Origin: Dama dama
Lineage: Eukaryota; Chordata; Mammalia; Artiodactyla; Cervidae
Direction: 5' to 3'
DNA length: 64,000 nucleotides
Assembly: GCF_033118175.1 (NCBI RefSeq)
Contig: NC_083688.1
Coordinates: 6,903,001-6,967,000 of the forward strand
The position numbers and the translations under genes are program-made. Shown here in pieces: positions 1 through 12,889 of the stretch. Under the pieces are notes generated by a model. It was not told the DNA's origin. It ran no database searches and saw only the letters and a list, made by a program, of their open reading frames with translations. How positions within the stretch are numbered: the stretch's first letter is position 1; each line of letters opens with the position of its first letter.

Positions 1-137
1 ATAGAGCTATCGTATAATGATTTAATGAGATAAAAACATGTCAAGTGCTTCGAATAGGACCTGGCACATAAAAAGAGCTCAAAGCATGTCAGCCAGGACA
101 TTGATGATGAATTAGGGGACGTACCCAACACGGAAGG

Positions 138-345
138 ACTTCCCACCTGGCGCAGTGGTAAAGGAATCGCCTGCCAACGCAGGAGACCATCCCTGGGTCA
201 GGAAGATCTTCTGGAGGAGGAAATGGCAACCCACTCCAGTATCCTTTCCTGGAAAATTCCATGGAGAGAGGACCCTGGCAGGGTACAGTCCATGGGGTCA
301 GAAAGAGTCGGACACAACTTAGCAACCAAGCACGCACACGTTCAC
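138..345 (+). mobile_element. Bov-tA SINE
   Basis: tRNA-Glu-derived head (cagtggtaaaggaatcgcctgcc) followed by the BovA body (atggcaacccactccagta, gagtcggacacaact). Confidence 0.9.
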
Positions 346-1076
346 ATACACACACAACTAGACTTTCAGCTCAGCGCCCCCGCCTGGTTCAATGGGAAAT
401 TGCAATTGCTAAGCGGGGTGGCTTTGGAGGAAACCAGCTCTTGCAGGGAGGGGTAGCCTAGCTCTGAATTGCCTTTTGCTTTGGCAAGCAGATTATTTAC
501 TACTGGGCACCTGGGAAGCCTGAAAGTCTGGCTAGCAATAAGTAATCAACACTATTTAACCTTTTCCTACCCAGCAGATGTTGTTTCGAACCTTTCTCAT
601 ACATCATTTTATAAAGCCCTCATAATAAAACACTATAAAGTAGGCACTCTTATTATTCCCTTTTTATATACGAGATTTAAAGAAGCTAAGCGACTTGCCC
701 AGCAGGCCATACCCAATATTTGTAGGACTGGGGCAAGAGTACAAATAAGGAAGCTTTGCAGCAGAACAGCTTCAAAGTCAATGGGGGTGGAGTAGCCAGT
801 ACAGGACGGTAGTGCGTCTGAGGTGCTGGCTGCGGATTTCAATGCAATCATTTGCCCTCACTTGTTCATTGTCTGGCTTTTGCTTCTACAGATGCTGCTT
901 TTTATCTGATTCAGACAGACTGTGAACATATCTTGTATACTTTTCAAAATCTTCATAAGGTATAATTTTGATGACTGCAGATTTTCCTGTAGTTTGTCAA
1001 ATTAATAAAGACCATATGACTTCCCCCAAAAAAGTTATAAATGGAACTAATGAGCTGTTCAATAAAATACAGCCTA

Positions 1077-1205
1077 GGGAATTCCCTGGCAGTCCATTGG
1101 TTAAGGTTCCAAGCTTTTACTGCTGCAGGCCTGGGTTTGATCCCTGGTGAGGGAACTATGATCCCGCAGACTTCATGGCCTGGCCGCAAACAGCCAAAAA
1201 AACCA
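1077..1205 (+). mobile_element. CHR-type tRNA SINE with 13-bp target-site duplication
   Basis: Head ggaattccctggcagtccat, B-box-like gggtttgatccctgg and a short A-rich tail. The perfect direct repeat aaaatacagccta flanks it at 1064-1076 and 1206-1218. Confidence 0.9.
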
Positions 1206-1734
1206 AAAATACAGCCTATTGTGCCACCTTGACAAATAAATACCTTAACGATGACCTGGGGGCCACATTTAGATTTCTGAGCCTTTGGAACTCTGCACTA
1301 GAAGGTCATAGAATGGGAAAAGGCAAGGCCCTAGCCCCACCCCTCTTTTCATACCCCTGAATATGTTTCCCTGCAAGGGGGCTTGAGCACAGATGTGCAG
1401 GTGTCCTAATCTGCATGCTCACACTCTATGGCAGGGTTTCTAAATTGAAAAGGCCCATCAGGTATCCAGCACAGTGAATGATGAAAGAGCCACAGCATCA
1501 CATCAGAATACTAGGGACCAAGAGAAGATCTTAAAAGCTTCCAGGGAGGAAATGCGGGAAATACACACAAAGAATCAGAATGACACTGTATTTCTCAAAG
1601 CTAGGAGAAAATAGAATAACAGCTTCAAAATCTTAAGATTCCATCCTCATCCAAATTACCAATTAAATATAAGGGAAGTTTAAAGACATTTTCAGGGGTT
1701 ACTTCCTATGTATGGTAGCGTGGTAGCCACCTAC

Positions 1735-2690
1735 AAGAGGGCCTCTAATAGGTTCTACCTCTTGGTATTCACACCCTTACGGTGTTTCCTCCCACATGAA
1801 ATATGGCTGACCTATGGAACCATGGAATACTGCAGAATGAACAATATGTGATTTCTAAGGTGAGGCCAAAAAAGACACTGTATTTTCTATTTTGCCCTCT
1901 CTTGGATCACTTGCTGTGGTTAAAGCCAGCCACCATGTCAGGAGGACACTCAAGCAGTCCTATGGAGTGGTCCATAGGAAGAACTGAGGTCTTGTGCCAA
2001 TAGCCTGCACCAGCTGGCCAGCCGTGCAAGTGCACCATCTTGGAAGTATATCCTCCAGTCCCGGCCAAGCCTTCAGAAGACTTGAGTTTCATGAGGGAAG
2101 AGACAGACCCCCTCCCCACACCAAGCAAAGCCACTCCAAGTTCCTGACTTGCAGAAATTGTGAGATGGAGGTTAATTGTTGCCTTAAGATTAAATTTGGC
2201 AGTGATTTGTTACATAACAAAAGGTGAACAGGAGTATACTGGGGGCAGAGGAGGAGGGAGCCACAGTATTTTGCAGTTCTTCCAATTAAAAGGTAAAGTC
2301 TATATCTCAACTCTTGAATTTGGATTTGGCCAATAAAACTTGTTTTTGCTGATGGAACATTAACAAAAACGATAGAAGCCGGAGGTTATCGAATGCTTGT
2401 GTAATTGGCTCTTCCCTCCTGTGCTCCTGGAATTCAGTAACTGCAGCAATGTGAGTGAGCTCAGGTAGCCTGCTGGAGACCCCTGGCCATCACCTCCGCT
2501 AACAGCTCATGTCAACAAGAGATGTGAGTGAGGCCATTCCGAACTAATCAGCCCAGCCAACTTGCCCAGAAAACAACTGCCCTGGTGATCTGCAGAACTA
2601 TGAGAAACAGTAAATGTTGTTGTTTAAAGCTTTTAGGTTTTGGGGTGATTTGTTACACAGTATAAGCTAATTGATACAACATGTTTGTTT
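1735..2690 (+). mobile_element. ancient MaLR/MLT1-like LTR remnant
   Basis: Segments resemble mammalian MaLR LTRs in order: gccatcttggaag, cctccagtcccggccaagcc, and at the end a tttaggttttggggtgattt...acagtataagctaattg stretch. It is highly diverged and perhaps two fragments. The family name is from memory and uncertain. Confidence 0.45.
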
Positions 2691-2889
2691 ATGTATACCT
2701 TTTTGTTTCAGGAAACCAAAGGAGGCTCAAAGCCTAGTTTCTTCTCAAACTTATCTGATCTTGGGCAAATTAATTCATCTCTTTCAGCCTCAATTTTCCT
2801 CACCTTCAAACTGGAGAAAATACCGGGCAACACTCCCTATCTCTTAAAGATCATGTGACAAATAATTAAGATGAACCACATGAACTACC

Positions 2890-3073
2890 CTGGTCGCTCA
2901 GCTGGTAAAGAATCCGCCTGCAATGTGGGAGACCTGGGTTCGATCCCTGGGTTGGGAAGATCCCCAGGAGAAGGGAAAGGCTACCTACTCTAGTATTCTG
3001 GCCTGGAGAATCCCATAGACTGTAAAGTCTATGGGGTCGCAAACAGTCAGACACGACAGACCCACCTTCATTT
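2890..3073 (+). mobile_element. Bov-tA SINE with target-site duplication
   Basis: Complete head and body, flanked by cacatgaactac at 2878-2889 and 3074-3085. Confidence 0.9.
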
Positions 3074-3119
3074 CACATGAACTACATGGCCTTCCCAGGG
3101 GGCGCTAGTGGTAAAGAAC

Positions 3120-3395
3120 CCAATATTCACTGGAAAGATTGATGCTGAAGCTGAAGCTCTAATACTTTGGCCATCTGATTCAAAGAGCTGATTTCTTGGA
3201 AAAGACCTTGATGCTGAGAAAGATTGAAGGCAGGAGGAGAAGTGGACAACAGGGGATGAGATGGTTGGATGGCATCACCGACTCAGGGAGTTGAACAAAC
3301 TCAGGGAGACGGTGAAGGACAGGGAGGCCTGGCGTGCTGCAGTCCACGGGGTCACAAAGAGTCGGGCACGACTGAGCAACTGAACAGCAGCAGCA
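3120..3395 (+). mobile_element. BovB LINE 3' end fragment
   Basis: Begins at ccaatattcactggaaagat and runs through the agatggttggatggcatcac segment to actgagcaactgaac. It is heavily 5' truncated and noncoding. Confidence 0.85.
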
Positions 3396-3396
3396 G

Positions 3397-3590
3397 CCAA
3401 GGCAGGAGATGGAGGAGACCCGGGTTCAATCCCGAGATTGGGAAGATCCCCTGGGGGAGGGCATGGCAACCCACTCCAGTATTCTTGCCTGGAGAATCCC
3501 CACGGACCGAGGAGCCTGGCGGGTTAGAGTCCACGGGGTCACAAAGTGTCGGACATGAGTGAAGCAACTTGACACACACGCACACAAACT
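3397..3590 (+). mobile_element. Bov-tA SINE
   Basis: Follows the BovB 3' end directly after an (agc)n stretch. The body reads gcatggcaacccactccagt to gtcggacatgagtgaag. Confidence 0.85.
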
Positions 3591-4489
3591 ACATACTGTG
3601 CTGAGCGTGGCGCAGGGTGCGTGATAACTCAGAAGGATGACAGTGGTGCAAACGGCAGGAAAGGGGACGAAATGGGTAGAAGGGCAGCGCAAGGCCCGGG
3701 TTAGTCCTGCAGTGGGACAGTCTTTCCAAAGGAGGACTACTGAGTGTATCATTCAGTTAAACAAGTATTTGCTAAGTGTTTAGCACATGCTGGGCCCATC
3801 CCTGAAATTGTAATATAAAAGCAGGAATAGGTCATGACATTGAGCTATCTGAATCAGAATCAAGCTTGCCTTTGCAAAGAATTGAACTAGGACATCAAAA
3901 AATTTTTGAATGGAACTTGAGGAGATGGATATTTGGTGGCTGCCCTCAGTCTCGTCTGGATACTTCAGAGCCAGAAGTGAAGGGCAGGGGATATTCACAG
4001 GATCCCTTAACTCTCCCTGCATCCTATCTTTCCCCATCTCCACCAAGGAATAAGAATGCATTTCACCCCAAAATCAGAATTACTCCAGCTCTAAAGAGCG
4101 CTTTCCACTCTTGATTTCAACCTGAAACAGAGCAGGACTACAGTCCTTGCCCCCCTGCCATGCCCTCAGCCTGCCTTTTGTCTGTGGGAAAAAACTTTAG
4201 CCAAAGAATAAGTTTAATCAGAGAAGTGAGAAAATGCAGAAACATAGAACAGTCAAAGGAGACCAAATAATAATAATGTAGTTGTGAAGCATATTCAAGG
4301 ACCCTTACTTCCTTCTCGAGAGCTATAGATAATATTCTGAGCCATATCCTGTGAACTGTCTTATAGATACTGAAACCCCAACCAGGTGGAAGAAGTTGAC
4401 TACACAATGTCATGACACAAGTGGCCATAATTCCAAGAACTGGCCTCAAGAAATGCAAACAAACTGACCTTGGAACTGAAAATTAACTG

Positions 4490-4775
4490 TACCTAAAACA
4501 ATCACGATGACACTGGTTGGACCACCAATGACCAATTTGAAGATGACTGTCAGAGCTGACTGCGCCGTTTCTGCATGTAGCCCCCTCCCTCAGTCTAGAA
4601 AAACTCTTGCCCTTTGACTGTCAGGGAAGCTGGGGAGTCAGCCTTTGGATAGGCATTTGCTAAAACCCAGCGCCTTCCATTTCAGGCATCCAAAATAAAC
4701 CAAACTTTCCTTTCCACCAACCTATATAATGACTTCTGAGCAGCAATCAGCTGGACCTGGGTTCAGTAACAAACC
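4490..4775 (+). mobile_element. possible LTR remnant
   Basis: Contains an aataaacc signal followed by ctttccaccaacc, an arrangement common to mammalian LTR 3' parts. No TG...CA ends or target duplications could be set. Weak call. Confidence 0.3.
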
Positions 4776-4999
4776 CACAAGATGAAGAACATTTTAACTT
4801 GCACCTGAGTATACAAATCTGAAGCTGAAACAAAAGTTCCATAAACTTAGACTAAAATGTGTAATACATTCTGAGTTTTTAATTCTATTCTATTTAGTTT
4901 TTTAAATGCTGGTCACAATCCTCCTAAATGGATTTTAAGACATTAATGGGTCATAACTAGCAGTTTGAAAAAACTGCTCTGAAATGTCATATGAGGAGG

Positions 5000-5340
5000 G
5001 GACTTAAAGGTCATCTAGCCCAATCCTTTTACTTCACAGGGGGTAAACTGATTCTCAGAGAGGTTAAATTAATTGCCCCAGGCCCCTCAGCTAGTAAGTG
5101 GTACAGCTTGGATGTGAACCAAGGTTTGACCCGACTACTGAATTCTTACCATGTGTCAGCAACTGCGCTGGGTTCTTGAAGTGCAGTATTTCATTTAATG
5201 CTCACTGTGACCGTATGAAACAGATATTACTACTGCCACTTTACAGATGAGGAACGAAGTCTCAGGATGGGGAATGTGACTTAATAACAGACCCGGGACT
5301 TGTTTCAGATTCAGCTGTCCGTAAAGCCTGTGGTCTCCAA
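5000..5340. repeat. MIR SINE remnants
   Basis: Two diverged MIR-like cores: ggtaaactgattctcagagagg with cctcagctagtaagtgg, and catttaatgctcactgtgacc with actttacagatgagg. Confidence 0.7.
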
Positions 5341-5689
5341 CACGAAGCCCACTGTGAGGAAAGTGATCATGTAGGTTCGAGGGCTCTAAGCGCCTAAGCC
5401 TGTACATGTGAGGTAGTGGTAACGTTGTGTTCCCCACTCTTCAGGGCCTTATCACTGCCATCACCAGCTCCTCCAAAAAACGCTGGTGGGTAAAACGAAG
5501 AGAGAACAGATTGAAGCCTAAGGAGGAGGATTCGAAACCCGGCCTCACCATTTACTCGGAACACCAGCGTAATCTCTCTGCCTCCCCCCGCCCCCCGCAC
5601 CAAGTTTCCACATCTGTGAAGCTGAGAGAGCAATAGCATCCATCTTTCAGTCCTGAAAGAGTCAACGCGAATTTCCCAGGCTTGGGAAG

Positions 5690-6130
5690 CGCTTTAAGCG
5701 AACGTCCACCCCCTCCGAGCCCCGCCCTCTCCGAGCCCCGCCCTCTTTTACCCATGCGCAAGCGCCGCACAGGGGGCGCTTTTTACGACGCGGCGGCAGC
5801 GGCGCGCTTGGCGGCCAGAGCGAAAAGAGCGAGTCGCGGGGAGCGCCGGCGCCGGCGGCTGCAGGGCCGAGGGGACGCGCGGGCGGTGGCGTCGCCATGT
5901 CGCACGGCCACAGCCACGGCGGGGGCGGCTGCCGCTGCGCCGCCGAACGGGAGGAGCCGCCCGAGCAGCGCGGCCTGGCCTACGGCCTGTACCTGCGCAT
6001 CGACCTGGAGCGGCTGCAGTGCCTCAACGAGAGCCGAGAGGGCAGCGGCCGCGGCGTCTTCAAGCCGTGGGAGGAGCGGACGGACCGCTCCAAGGTGGGC
6101 CTTCGGGGGCCTGGGCGGGCGGCCGAGGCG
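5690..6130 (+). promoter_or_regulatory. PITHD1: PITHD1 CpG-island promoter and 5' UTR
   Basis: The GC- and CpG-rich stretch spans the upstream region, the 5' UTR and exon 1. No TATA box is visible. It contains GC boxes (ccccgccct at 5720-5728 and 5736-5744, inside a perfect 16-bp tandem repeat) and an NRF1-like catgcgcaagcg at 5753-5764. This is the layout of a broadly expressed housekeeping promoter. The exact transcription start is not determinable from sequence; I expect it between about 5760 and 5860. Confidence 0.8.
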
Positions 6131-9100
6131 AGGCAGGGACCTGCGCGGGGCCTCAGGCCACCCGGCTGCTCTGTCAGCCTAGTTCCTGAAGTTAAAAATA
6201 ACCGCGGCCCGATTGCCAGGCGCTTTCCCGTGCCCTTCTTCCAGCCCTTTGAGAGGCGAACAGGGTTGAATCGCCCCATCTTGCAGGTCGGGGAACTGAG
6301 GCCAGAGACGGGAAGGGGCGCTTTGCTTTTACACGGCCAGCATGCAGTACCAGGGCTTAGGTAGGGGTTAGTGAGGGAGCATGTCCACGAGGGCGTGTTC
6401 CCTACCTTTTGACCACTGGTCCCGATGGCTGCCTGATCAACTTAATCACCTGATGAAGACCAAAGACCAGTCTTTGGGAGATGAAGCACGTGATCCTATC
6501 TAGAGCATTTACCACTATGGGGTTGCAGAGCCATTTGAAAGCTGTGGACCGCAGAGGTACAGATCTTTGCACAGAATTTCAGGAGCCGATTCGGCCCTGG
6601 AATTTAGTATGTGCTGGAGAACAGAGGGAGGTTGACTGTTTATTTGCATTGCACGCCAGTTGTAGAACAGGGTGGAAGATGCCTGGAATTGTGGGCGCTC
6701 AGCAAATATTTGTTGCTTTCTCCTTCTTCCCTTCAGTTTGTTGAAAGTGATGCTGATGAAGAGCTTCTGTTTAATATTCCGTGAGTATCTTCTTGCCTCA
6801 GGCTAAATAGGCTGAACCCAGTTGCCTTATCAGGATTCATTCAGTGGTTATATCAAGAACACACATCTGTTTCTAGAAACGGGCTAAATTACTGAGGTGG
6901 GTGTGTGAGTAGGAAAGGATCAAAACTTTTCCTGGTGCAAAAAAAGACACATCTGTTAAAACATAACTGAGAGGTCAAGGTAAATTCCTTAGAACCGCAG
7001 AATGCCAGAGGCAGACAGGATCTTAGAAATTATTTAGTACATGTCTGACATGTGAGTAAACTGAAGCCCAGAAAGGGGAAGGGTCTTGCCCAGGGTCACA
7101 CAGCTCAGCAGAGACTCAAACTCAGGTTGACAACCCTCTTTTTTTGCATTCTGGCAGATTTACAGGCAATGTCAAGCTAAAAGGCATCATTATAATGGGA
7201 GAAGATGATGACTCACACCCCTCTGAGATGAGACTGTAAGTGGCAAGGGTCTTGGCCCTCAAGAAGCTCCTGTCCCTTTTTCTCTGGTCTCTGATAGCAC
7301 TTTATTCTAGATTGGCTAAATTTTTTCTTTTTACTGGGTTAAATATCCCCTCCTCCTCTTAAAAAAAAAGTCGTGTGTTTGTTCTGCATCAGAATACACG
7401 AATCTCTTCCTGAACGACATTTTTAGATTAGGTATCTTTTGGACCAGCAGCTTGTCTCTCTTCACAGTACTTGTTGCGGCACCATTCATTCAGAGAGCAT
7501 CCTCTAAATGCCAACTGTTGATGACTTTGCAGTTTTCTTAATAACCCAGCTGCAGATCTCAAATTATCTTTAAGGACTCTACTCTTGGGGTTAGCTTCAA
7601 CGTTTTCCCTTACTGTCTCAGACAATTACAATCTTTCTGTGTGTTTTGTTGAGATGGAATAACTCCATCTGAGTTTGCATAGCCTTTAGTTAGCAAAGGT
7701 CAGTATATCTTTTGTAGCAGCTTCCCACGTGGCATAGTGGTAAAGAATCTGCCCGCCAGTGCAGCAGACACACTGGTTTAATCCCTGGGTTGGGAGGATC
7801 CCTCTAGAGTAGGAAATGGCAACCCATTCCAGTATTCTTGCCTGGAAAATTCCATGGACGGAGCCTGGTGGGATACAGTCCATGGCGTTGCGAAGAGTCG
7901 GACAGGACTGAGCAAATGAGGTATACACACACGTATACCTCGTTATAACACTGAATCGGTTGATACCAGAGCTAGTACTCCCTTTCTGACAAATTGCCTT
8001 ATTTCAGTGCAGCCTTTCTAGAAGAAGGGGGACACCACTTGTGCTGGAGAAACAGAAATCAGAAGAACTTTACATAAAAAGTTCTTCTGAAAACTCGATC
8101 AATTTAAGTGAAAGATTTAAGAAATGGACCTCATTTTTGAATGTTAGAAACATGAATTGGAAAACAAACCCACATATTTAATGATTTTAAGGAAATGAAG
8201 TAGGTTTGAGTTGATGCTTTTTGAGACTCATTTACTTGGGAGATGGATTGGCTGGACAAGACTAGACATCCGTGCTGCATTCTGGTTAAGCGTGGACTCT
8301 GGAATAAACTGGAGTTCAGATTCTGGCTGTACCACTTGCTAGCTGCTTGTCTTTGGGCAGTATACTTTTCTATATCTCGATTTTTTCATATGTAAAACGG
8401 TAATAATAGTCTGAACCTCTTAAGATTGTGGAGAAATGAGCTGTAACATATAAAGAGCTTAGAAGAAATCTGGAAGGTAGTATGTGCCCGGTTTTGTTTC
8501 TGGTGTGTGTGTGGGGGGGTATTTTGGGGGCTCCATTGCACAGCTTGTGGAATCTTAGATTGAACCCAGGCCTTCAGCAGTGAAAGTGCAGAATCCTAAC
8601 CACTGGACCACCAGGGAATTCCCTAGTATGTCCCCAGATTTGCACCCGAGGTGCAAATACTTACATAGCCCTCCATTCTAAGCACTTTGTACTTTATTAA
8701 ATCTAAGATATCATTGATTATAAAATGCACCATTATTTTGTGAACCAATGATAAAGAAATACGTAGCATCTGTTCAACTATGACATGTCAGTGACACATC
8801 TAGGAAAGTTAAATTGAGGCTTAAATCAGTGAAATTTGAACACAGACTAGTTGTTAGATGATATTAAAGAATTATTGCTAATTGTTAAATTGTTAATTGT
8901 AAAATAGTATCATAGGTTTTTTAAGAAGTCCTTACTCTATAAAGATATATACAAAAATATTTATGAGTGAAATGATATGTTTGGGATTGCTTTAAAATAT
9001 CAAACATAGGGATTTTCTTGGTGGTGGAGTGGTTAAGAATCGGTGCTTCCACTGCATGGAGCATGCGTTCGATCCCTGGTCAGGGAACCAAGATCCCACA

Positions 9101-12063
9101 TGCCACTTAGTGAAGCCAAAAATAAATAAGTTGGAAAAAACAACAATAACAAAAAAGCCCCACCAAAAAACAGTCATCTGACAGTTTACCCCTCCCCCCC
9201 AAAAAAAAGGATCAAGCACAAACAAAATGGGGGTGATAGGCAAAATTGGCATAATGTTGGTTATTGAAGCTTGGTAATAAGTATATGGAGATTCATTATA
9301 TTTTTCTCTTATTTTTGTGTATGTTTGAAATTTTCAGTAGTAAAAATTTTTAACAAGTGTGTCTCTTAGAATTGGTTCAGTTTAACATCCACATCAGCTG
9401 TATGGGATATGTACTATCACTATTCCCGTTTTACAGGTGAGGATCTAAGAGAGAGGTTAAATCACTTGCCCAAAATTACACAGCTGGTCAGTGACTCAGG
9501 CTTTAAACTTAGGAAGTCTGGCTTCAGAGCACTGCCTCCCATAATGCTGCTCATAAATGCTTACTGTTGGTAGTAGTACTATGCTGTGCATCATTCTTAG
9601 AAACACTTCGAAGCAAACATTTGCTTTCTTATATTACATGCGTTTTGCTGTAGCTGCTATCTAGACCCATCCCGTGTGGGTGTGTTAATAAAACACTGTA
9701 TAGAGACTGGAGTGTATGGCTCAGTCTTTTAGAATTTGTGAGTTATAGAGGAGACTGTTCTTTCTTAGATATGTCTTTGAAAAAAATTTTTTTTTCCTCA
9801 GCAGTTTTACTTGACTTTCCAAAGCCCATTGTGAGTTGATGGCCTTGTATACCCTTTTCAGAATGGAAATCCCCTGGTTGTATTTTTTTAAGAATTGTAA
9901 AGTGACTTGGTATATAGGATAATTTTGGACAGAGAGAAAAGAGTGAATGTTGGGTTACCTGATCTTATCTCTTAGCTGTATTTAATATGTTTCTGCCAAA
10001 GTATTTTTTCCCCATGAGTAAGCTGTTTTATTTAACGTCCTCAGCTTGGTCCGAATGTGCTGAGTTGCTTATTTTCTCCATGCATTTGCTGCCTGTGACC
10101 AGTTTGAGCTGTCTCTTTGTGTTTTGCTTCTCATGTGATCCTAACCCACTCAAAGATGTTATTGGCTTGTGTTGCAGTTCTCAGCTCTTTTCTTGCTGGG
10201 TTAAAGATACTTGTATATAAATGCCAGTAAAATGTCATTTCCAAAATTTTATCTCCTTTTGATAGAACTGAGGGGAGTCAGTAGGAAGTTTAGAGAACCT
10301 GAAAAATGTGATAGTGCACATTTCTGACTTTTCTCCCCTTTCCTTTCTCAGGTACAAGAACATTCCACAGATGTCCTTTGATGATACAGACAGGGAGCCA
10401 GATCAGACCTTTAGTCTGAACCGGGATCTTACAGGGGAATTAGAGTATGCTACGAAGTAAGCACTGGGCCTCTCTTCCACTCTCTGGCTTCTCCTGAGAA
10501 TAGCAGGCACTCCCTTGTTTGCAGTGAGCATCTGTGCATTAGCGCTTACTAGGCTTGCAACTTGGTTTTGGCTGGTCTCCTGCTGTCTTAGCATCAGAAA
10601 CAAGTTAAAACAGTGGAGAATCCTGATCCTAGGCTTGGTCACATTTTGGCAGAGTTTCAGTGCAAGCCATAGACTTGTTAACCTGGAATCAATAGACAGA
10701 TCTGAATGAGCTCCTAGCGGGGTCTTAGGAAAGATGTTTCCAGAATTGCTCTTCGCATAGTGGGCTTATAGCAGCCAAGTTACATGTGACCACATATCTC
10801 TTCACTGATTTCTCTCTTTTTTGAGCTTGCTTTCAAATCCCTGTGTAGCCGCACTGGGGGCAGTATTATTTTTCGTCCCTATTGCCTTGGACAAGATCTG
10901 GCCGATTTCAGTAAATGTTCACTGTAAAATTGCTTGTCCAGAGGAGAATGAAACGTTAAGACCCCAAGATTATTCTCTGACATTTGCCTGGGTTTTACCA
11001 CAAGATGGAGCTGGAATTGACATTTTTAACATGGTGGCGAGCAGGCTCATTGATTTCTAATTGTTGTCTTCTCTCTCTATTTCTTCATCCTCTAGAATTT
11101 CTCGTTTTTCAAATGTCTATCATCTCTCAATTCATATTTCAAAAAACTTTGGAGCCGATACCACAAAGGTCTTTTATATTGGCCTGAGAGGGGAATGGAC
11201 TGAGGTAAGACGGGGTTGGAAATGTTTTTGCCCTTCCATGATGTGCACATTTGTAGCTATAGGCTGTGTTAGTAGGCACTTGAAGGAAAGGAAAAAGAGC
11301 AATTGAGACATTGATTACTTTGAGTCTCTATAATATTTCATGGTTTCATCACTGTAAACTATGTCATTTGACAGGCTATAGGAATTTTAAGAGGGTTGAA
11401 ATAATACAGTTGATATCAATTTGGTTTTTCACCTTAAAATTCTTTCTTTGACCTAACATTGTTAATAACTTTTCTTGTTCCAGGCACCAGAGATAGGGTG
11501 ATAAACAAGATAGACAAGTTCTTCTCATGGTGCCTCCATTATAGTGGAGAAATGAATCTTCTAAGTTACAGGGTGAATCATTGATTTGATCTTATCCAGG
11601 CTTCTCACGGGCTTCCCAGGTGGCTCAGTGGTAAAGAATCCACCTGCCAAAGTAGGAGCTTCAGGAGACATGAGTTCAGTCCTTGAGTCGGGAAGATCCC
11701 CTGGAGGAGGAAATGGCAACCCACTCCAGTATTCTTGCCTGGGAAATCCCATGGACAGAGGAGCCTGGTGGGATGATACAGTCCATAGGGTCGCAAAGAG
11801 TCAGATGCAACTGAGCACACAGTGCAGGCTTCTCAGGATAAAAAGCATCAGAATGGGGAAGAAATTAGAGGATGGTGTCTAGAAATGAACCTGAATAAGG
11901 ACTACTCCAGTGTGTGGTCTGGGAAGTGGCCAGCTGACCCAGCCTCTTAATTTTCTTGCAGCTTCGCCGACATGAGGTGACCATCTGCAATTATGAAGCA
12001 TCAGCCAACCCAGCTGACCACAAGGTCCATCAGGTTACCCCACAGACACACTTTATTTCCTAA
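5897..12063 (+). CDS. PITHD1: PITH domain-containing protein 1, complete, 6 coding exons
   Basis: Coding exons: 5897-6094, 6737-6780, 7158-7235, 10352-10456, 11096-11204 and 11962-12063. They sum to 636 nt, giving 211 residues, the known length of mammalian PITHD1. Every junction is GT-AG and keeps frame. The start ATG sits in a good context (gtcgccATGt) just inside a CpG island. The product opens with a His/Gly-rich MSHGHSHGGGG stretch followed by the PITH fold (about residues 20-190), with readable motifs ESDADEELLFNIPF, IIIMGEDDDSHPSEMRLYKN and VFYIGLRGEW. The family is known from TXNL1, whose PITH domain contacts the proteasome; PITHD1 itself has been linked to RUNX1/megakaryocyte biology and to male fertility. 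No catalytic residues are recognised. Intron 3 (7236-10351) carries SINEs and a MIR; intron 5 carries a Bov-tA with target-site duplications. Identity is very secure; the cellular mechanism is less so. Confidence 0.97.
7010..7135 (+). repeat. MIR remnant in PITHD1 intron 2
   Basis: gtaaactgaagcccagaaag and cccagggtcacacagctcag are typical MIR core words. Confidence 0.75.
7720..7925 (+). mobile_element. Bov-tA SINE in PITHD1 intron 3
   Basis: Head catagtggtaaagaatctgc and body aaatggcaacccattccagt to gagtcggacaggactgag. Confidence 0.9.
8515..8625 (-). mobile_element. CHR-type SINE in PITHD1 intron 3
   Basis: On minus the head is ggaattccctggtggtccag, with a diverged body. It ends at a G/T-rich simple stretch at 8500-8520. 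Confidence 0.85.
9011..9145 (+). mobile_element. CHR-type SINE in PITHD1 intron 3
   Basis: gattttcttggtggtggagt head, then gttcgatccctggtcaggga, and an aaaaataaataag tail. Confidence 0.88.
9365..9545 (+). repeat. MIR remnant in PITHD1 intron 3
   Basis: ccgttttacaggtgaggatc and aaattacacagctggtcagt are MIR core words. Confidence 0.78.
11608..11824 (+). mobile_element. Bov-tA SINE in PITHD1 intron 5, 11-bp duplication
   Basis: Full-length element flanked by caggcttctca at 11597-11607 and 11825-11835, so a clean retroinsertion. Confidence 0.93.
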
Positions 12064-12866
12064 GGGCTGGCCAAGACTCCCACAGAGGTGTTGTGTTGGT
12101 GAAGAAGTATGACATCCTGTTGGGAAGGACAAAGAGAGATGGGGCTCCAAAGAGAGTTGGCTGCCACAGCCTCTGCCAAGCTGTCTTTGGGGCTTGCTGC
12201 AGAAACCTGGCCTATGGAAGACCCCACACCCCAGGAAGGGTTGTGTGGGTGCCAAGGGACAATCGTGGTTCTCTAGGACCCTACAGAAATTGGGTCTTGG
12301 GCTGGTCAGTACCTGGCAGCCGTGGATAATGCCTGCCTTCCCAGTTTATGTGGCCATGGGATCCCAAGTGTCTTGTTGCTTTGTGGCAGGATTATTGTGT
12401 GACTTGTTTTTAAAATGGAAACTATTCCTGGGCTGCAGTAAACTTTCTGAAGCCTCAGCATTGTGTTTGTATTAACCATCAGGAGGGTCTCCAGCTAGAA
12501 ATACTTGTCCCTGCTTGCTCCTTCTCCCTGTCATCTTTCAACATTCTTGTCAAGTTGCCCAGCTTGGAGTTGTCTGTCATGCACCAGTGTCCCATGTTAT
12601 AGCTTGAAGAGCAGAAATCTGATGTTGCTTAATAGCTTGAGAGGGTCTTTTTTTCCTGTTGCCCAGGTAAGCAGTCTGAGGAGAGCATTGTTGCTGTGTT
12701 TGTGGGTATCCTGGTCGGGGTAAGATTGGGACTTTGATATGCTTCTCTTTGGGACATCCTTAATGTTTGTCAGCTTTTAACTAGTGGTGTAAGCCCAATG
12801 GCAGAATTTGGAGATCTCAGTTCTTCTGTTCATGGCTTTTTATTCACTGTGACTAATCAGCTTCCT

Positions 12867-12872
12867 AATAAA
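12867..12872 (+). terminator. PITHD1: PITHD1 polyadenylation signal
   Basis: Canonical AATAAA about 800 nt after the PITHD1 stop codon, followed by a GT-rich stretch (tgtttgtatgttcttttgtg). It would define a 3' UTR of about 12064-12890. No interspersed repeat was recognised within that UTR. Confidence 0.8.
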
Positions 12873-12889
12873 TCCTTGCCAGACTTAAT

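Larger units (their letters stand above)
1..5689. other. intergenic region upstream of PITHD1
   Basis: No exon of a protein-coding gene recognised. The stretch is built of SINEs, a BovB 3' end, an old LTR and MIR remnants listed separately. In human the next gene upstream is ELOA, which is not reached here. Confidence 0.7.

Noticed and set aside
5682..6182. 166-codon frame overlapping the PITHD1 start
   Set aside because: CpG-island artefact in a different frame from the conserved PITHD1 protein.
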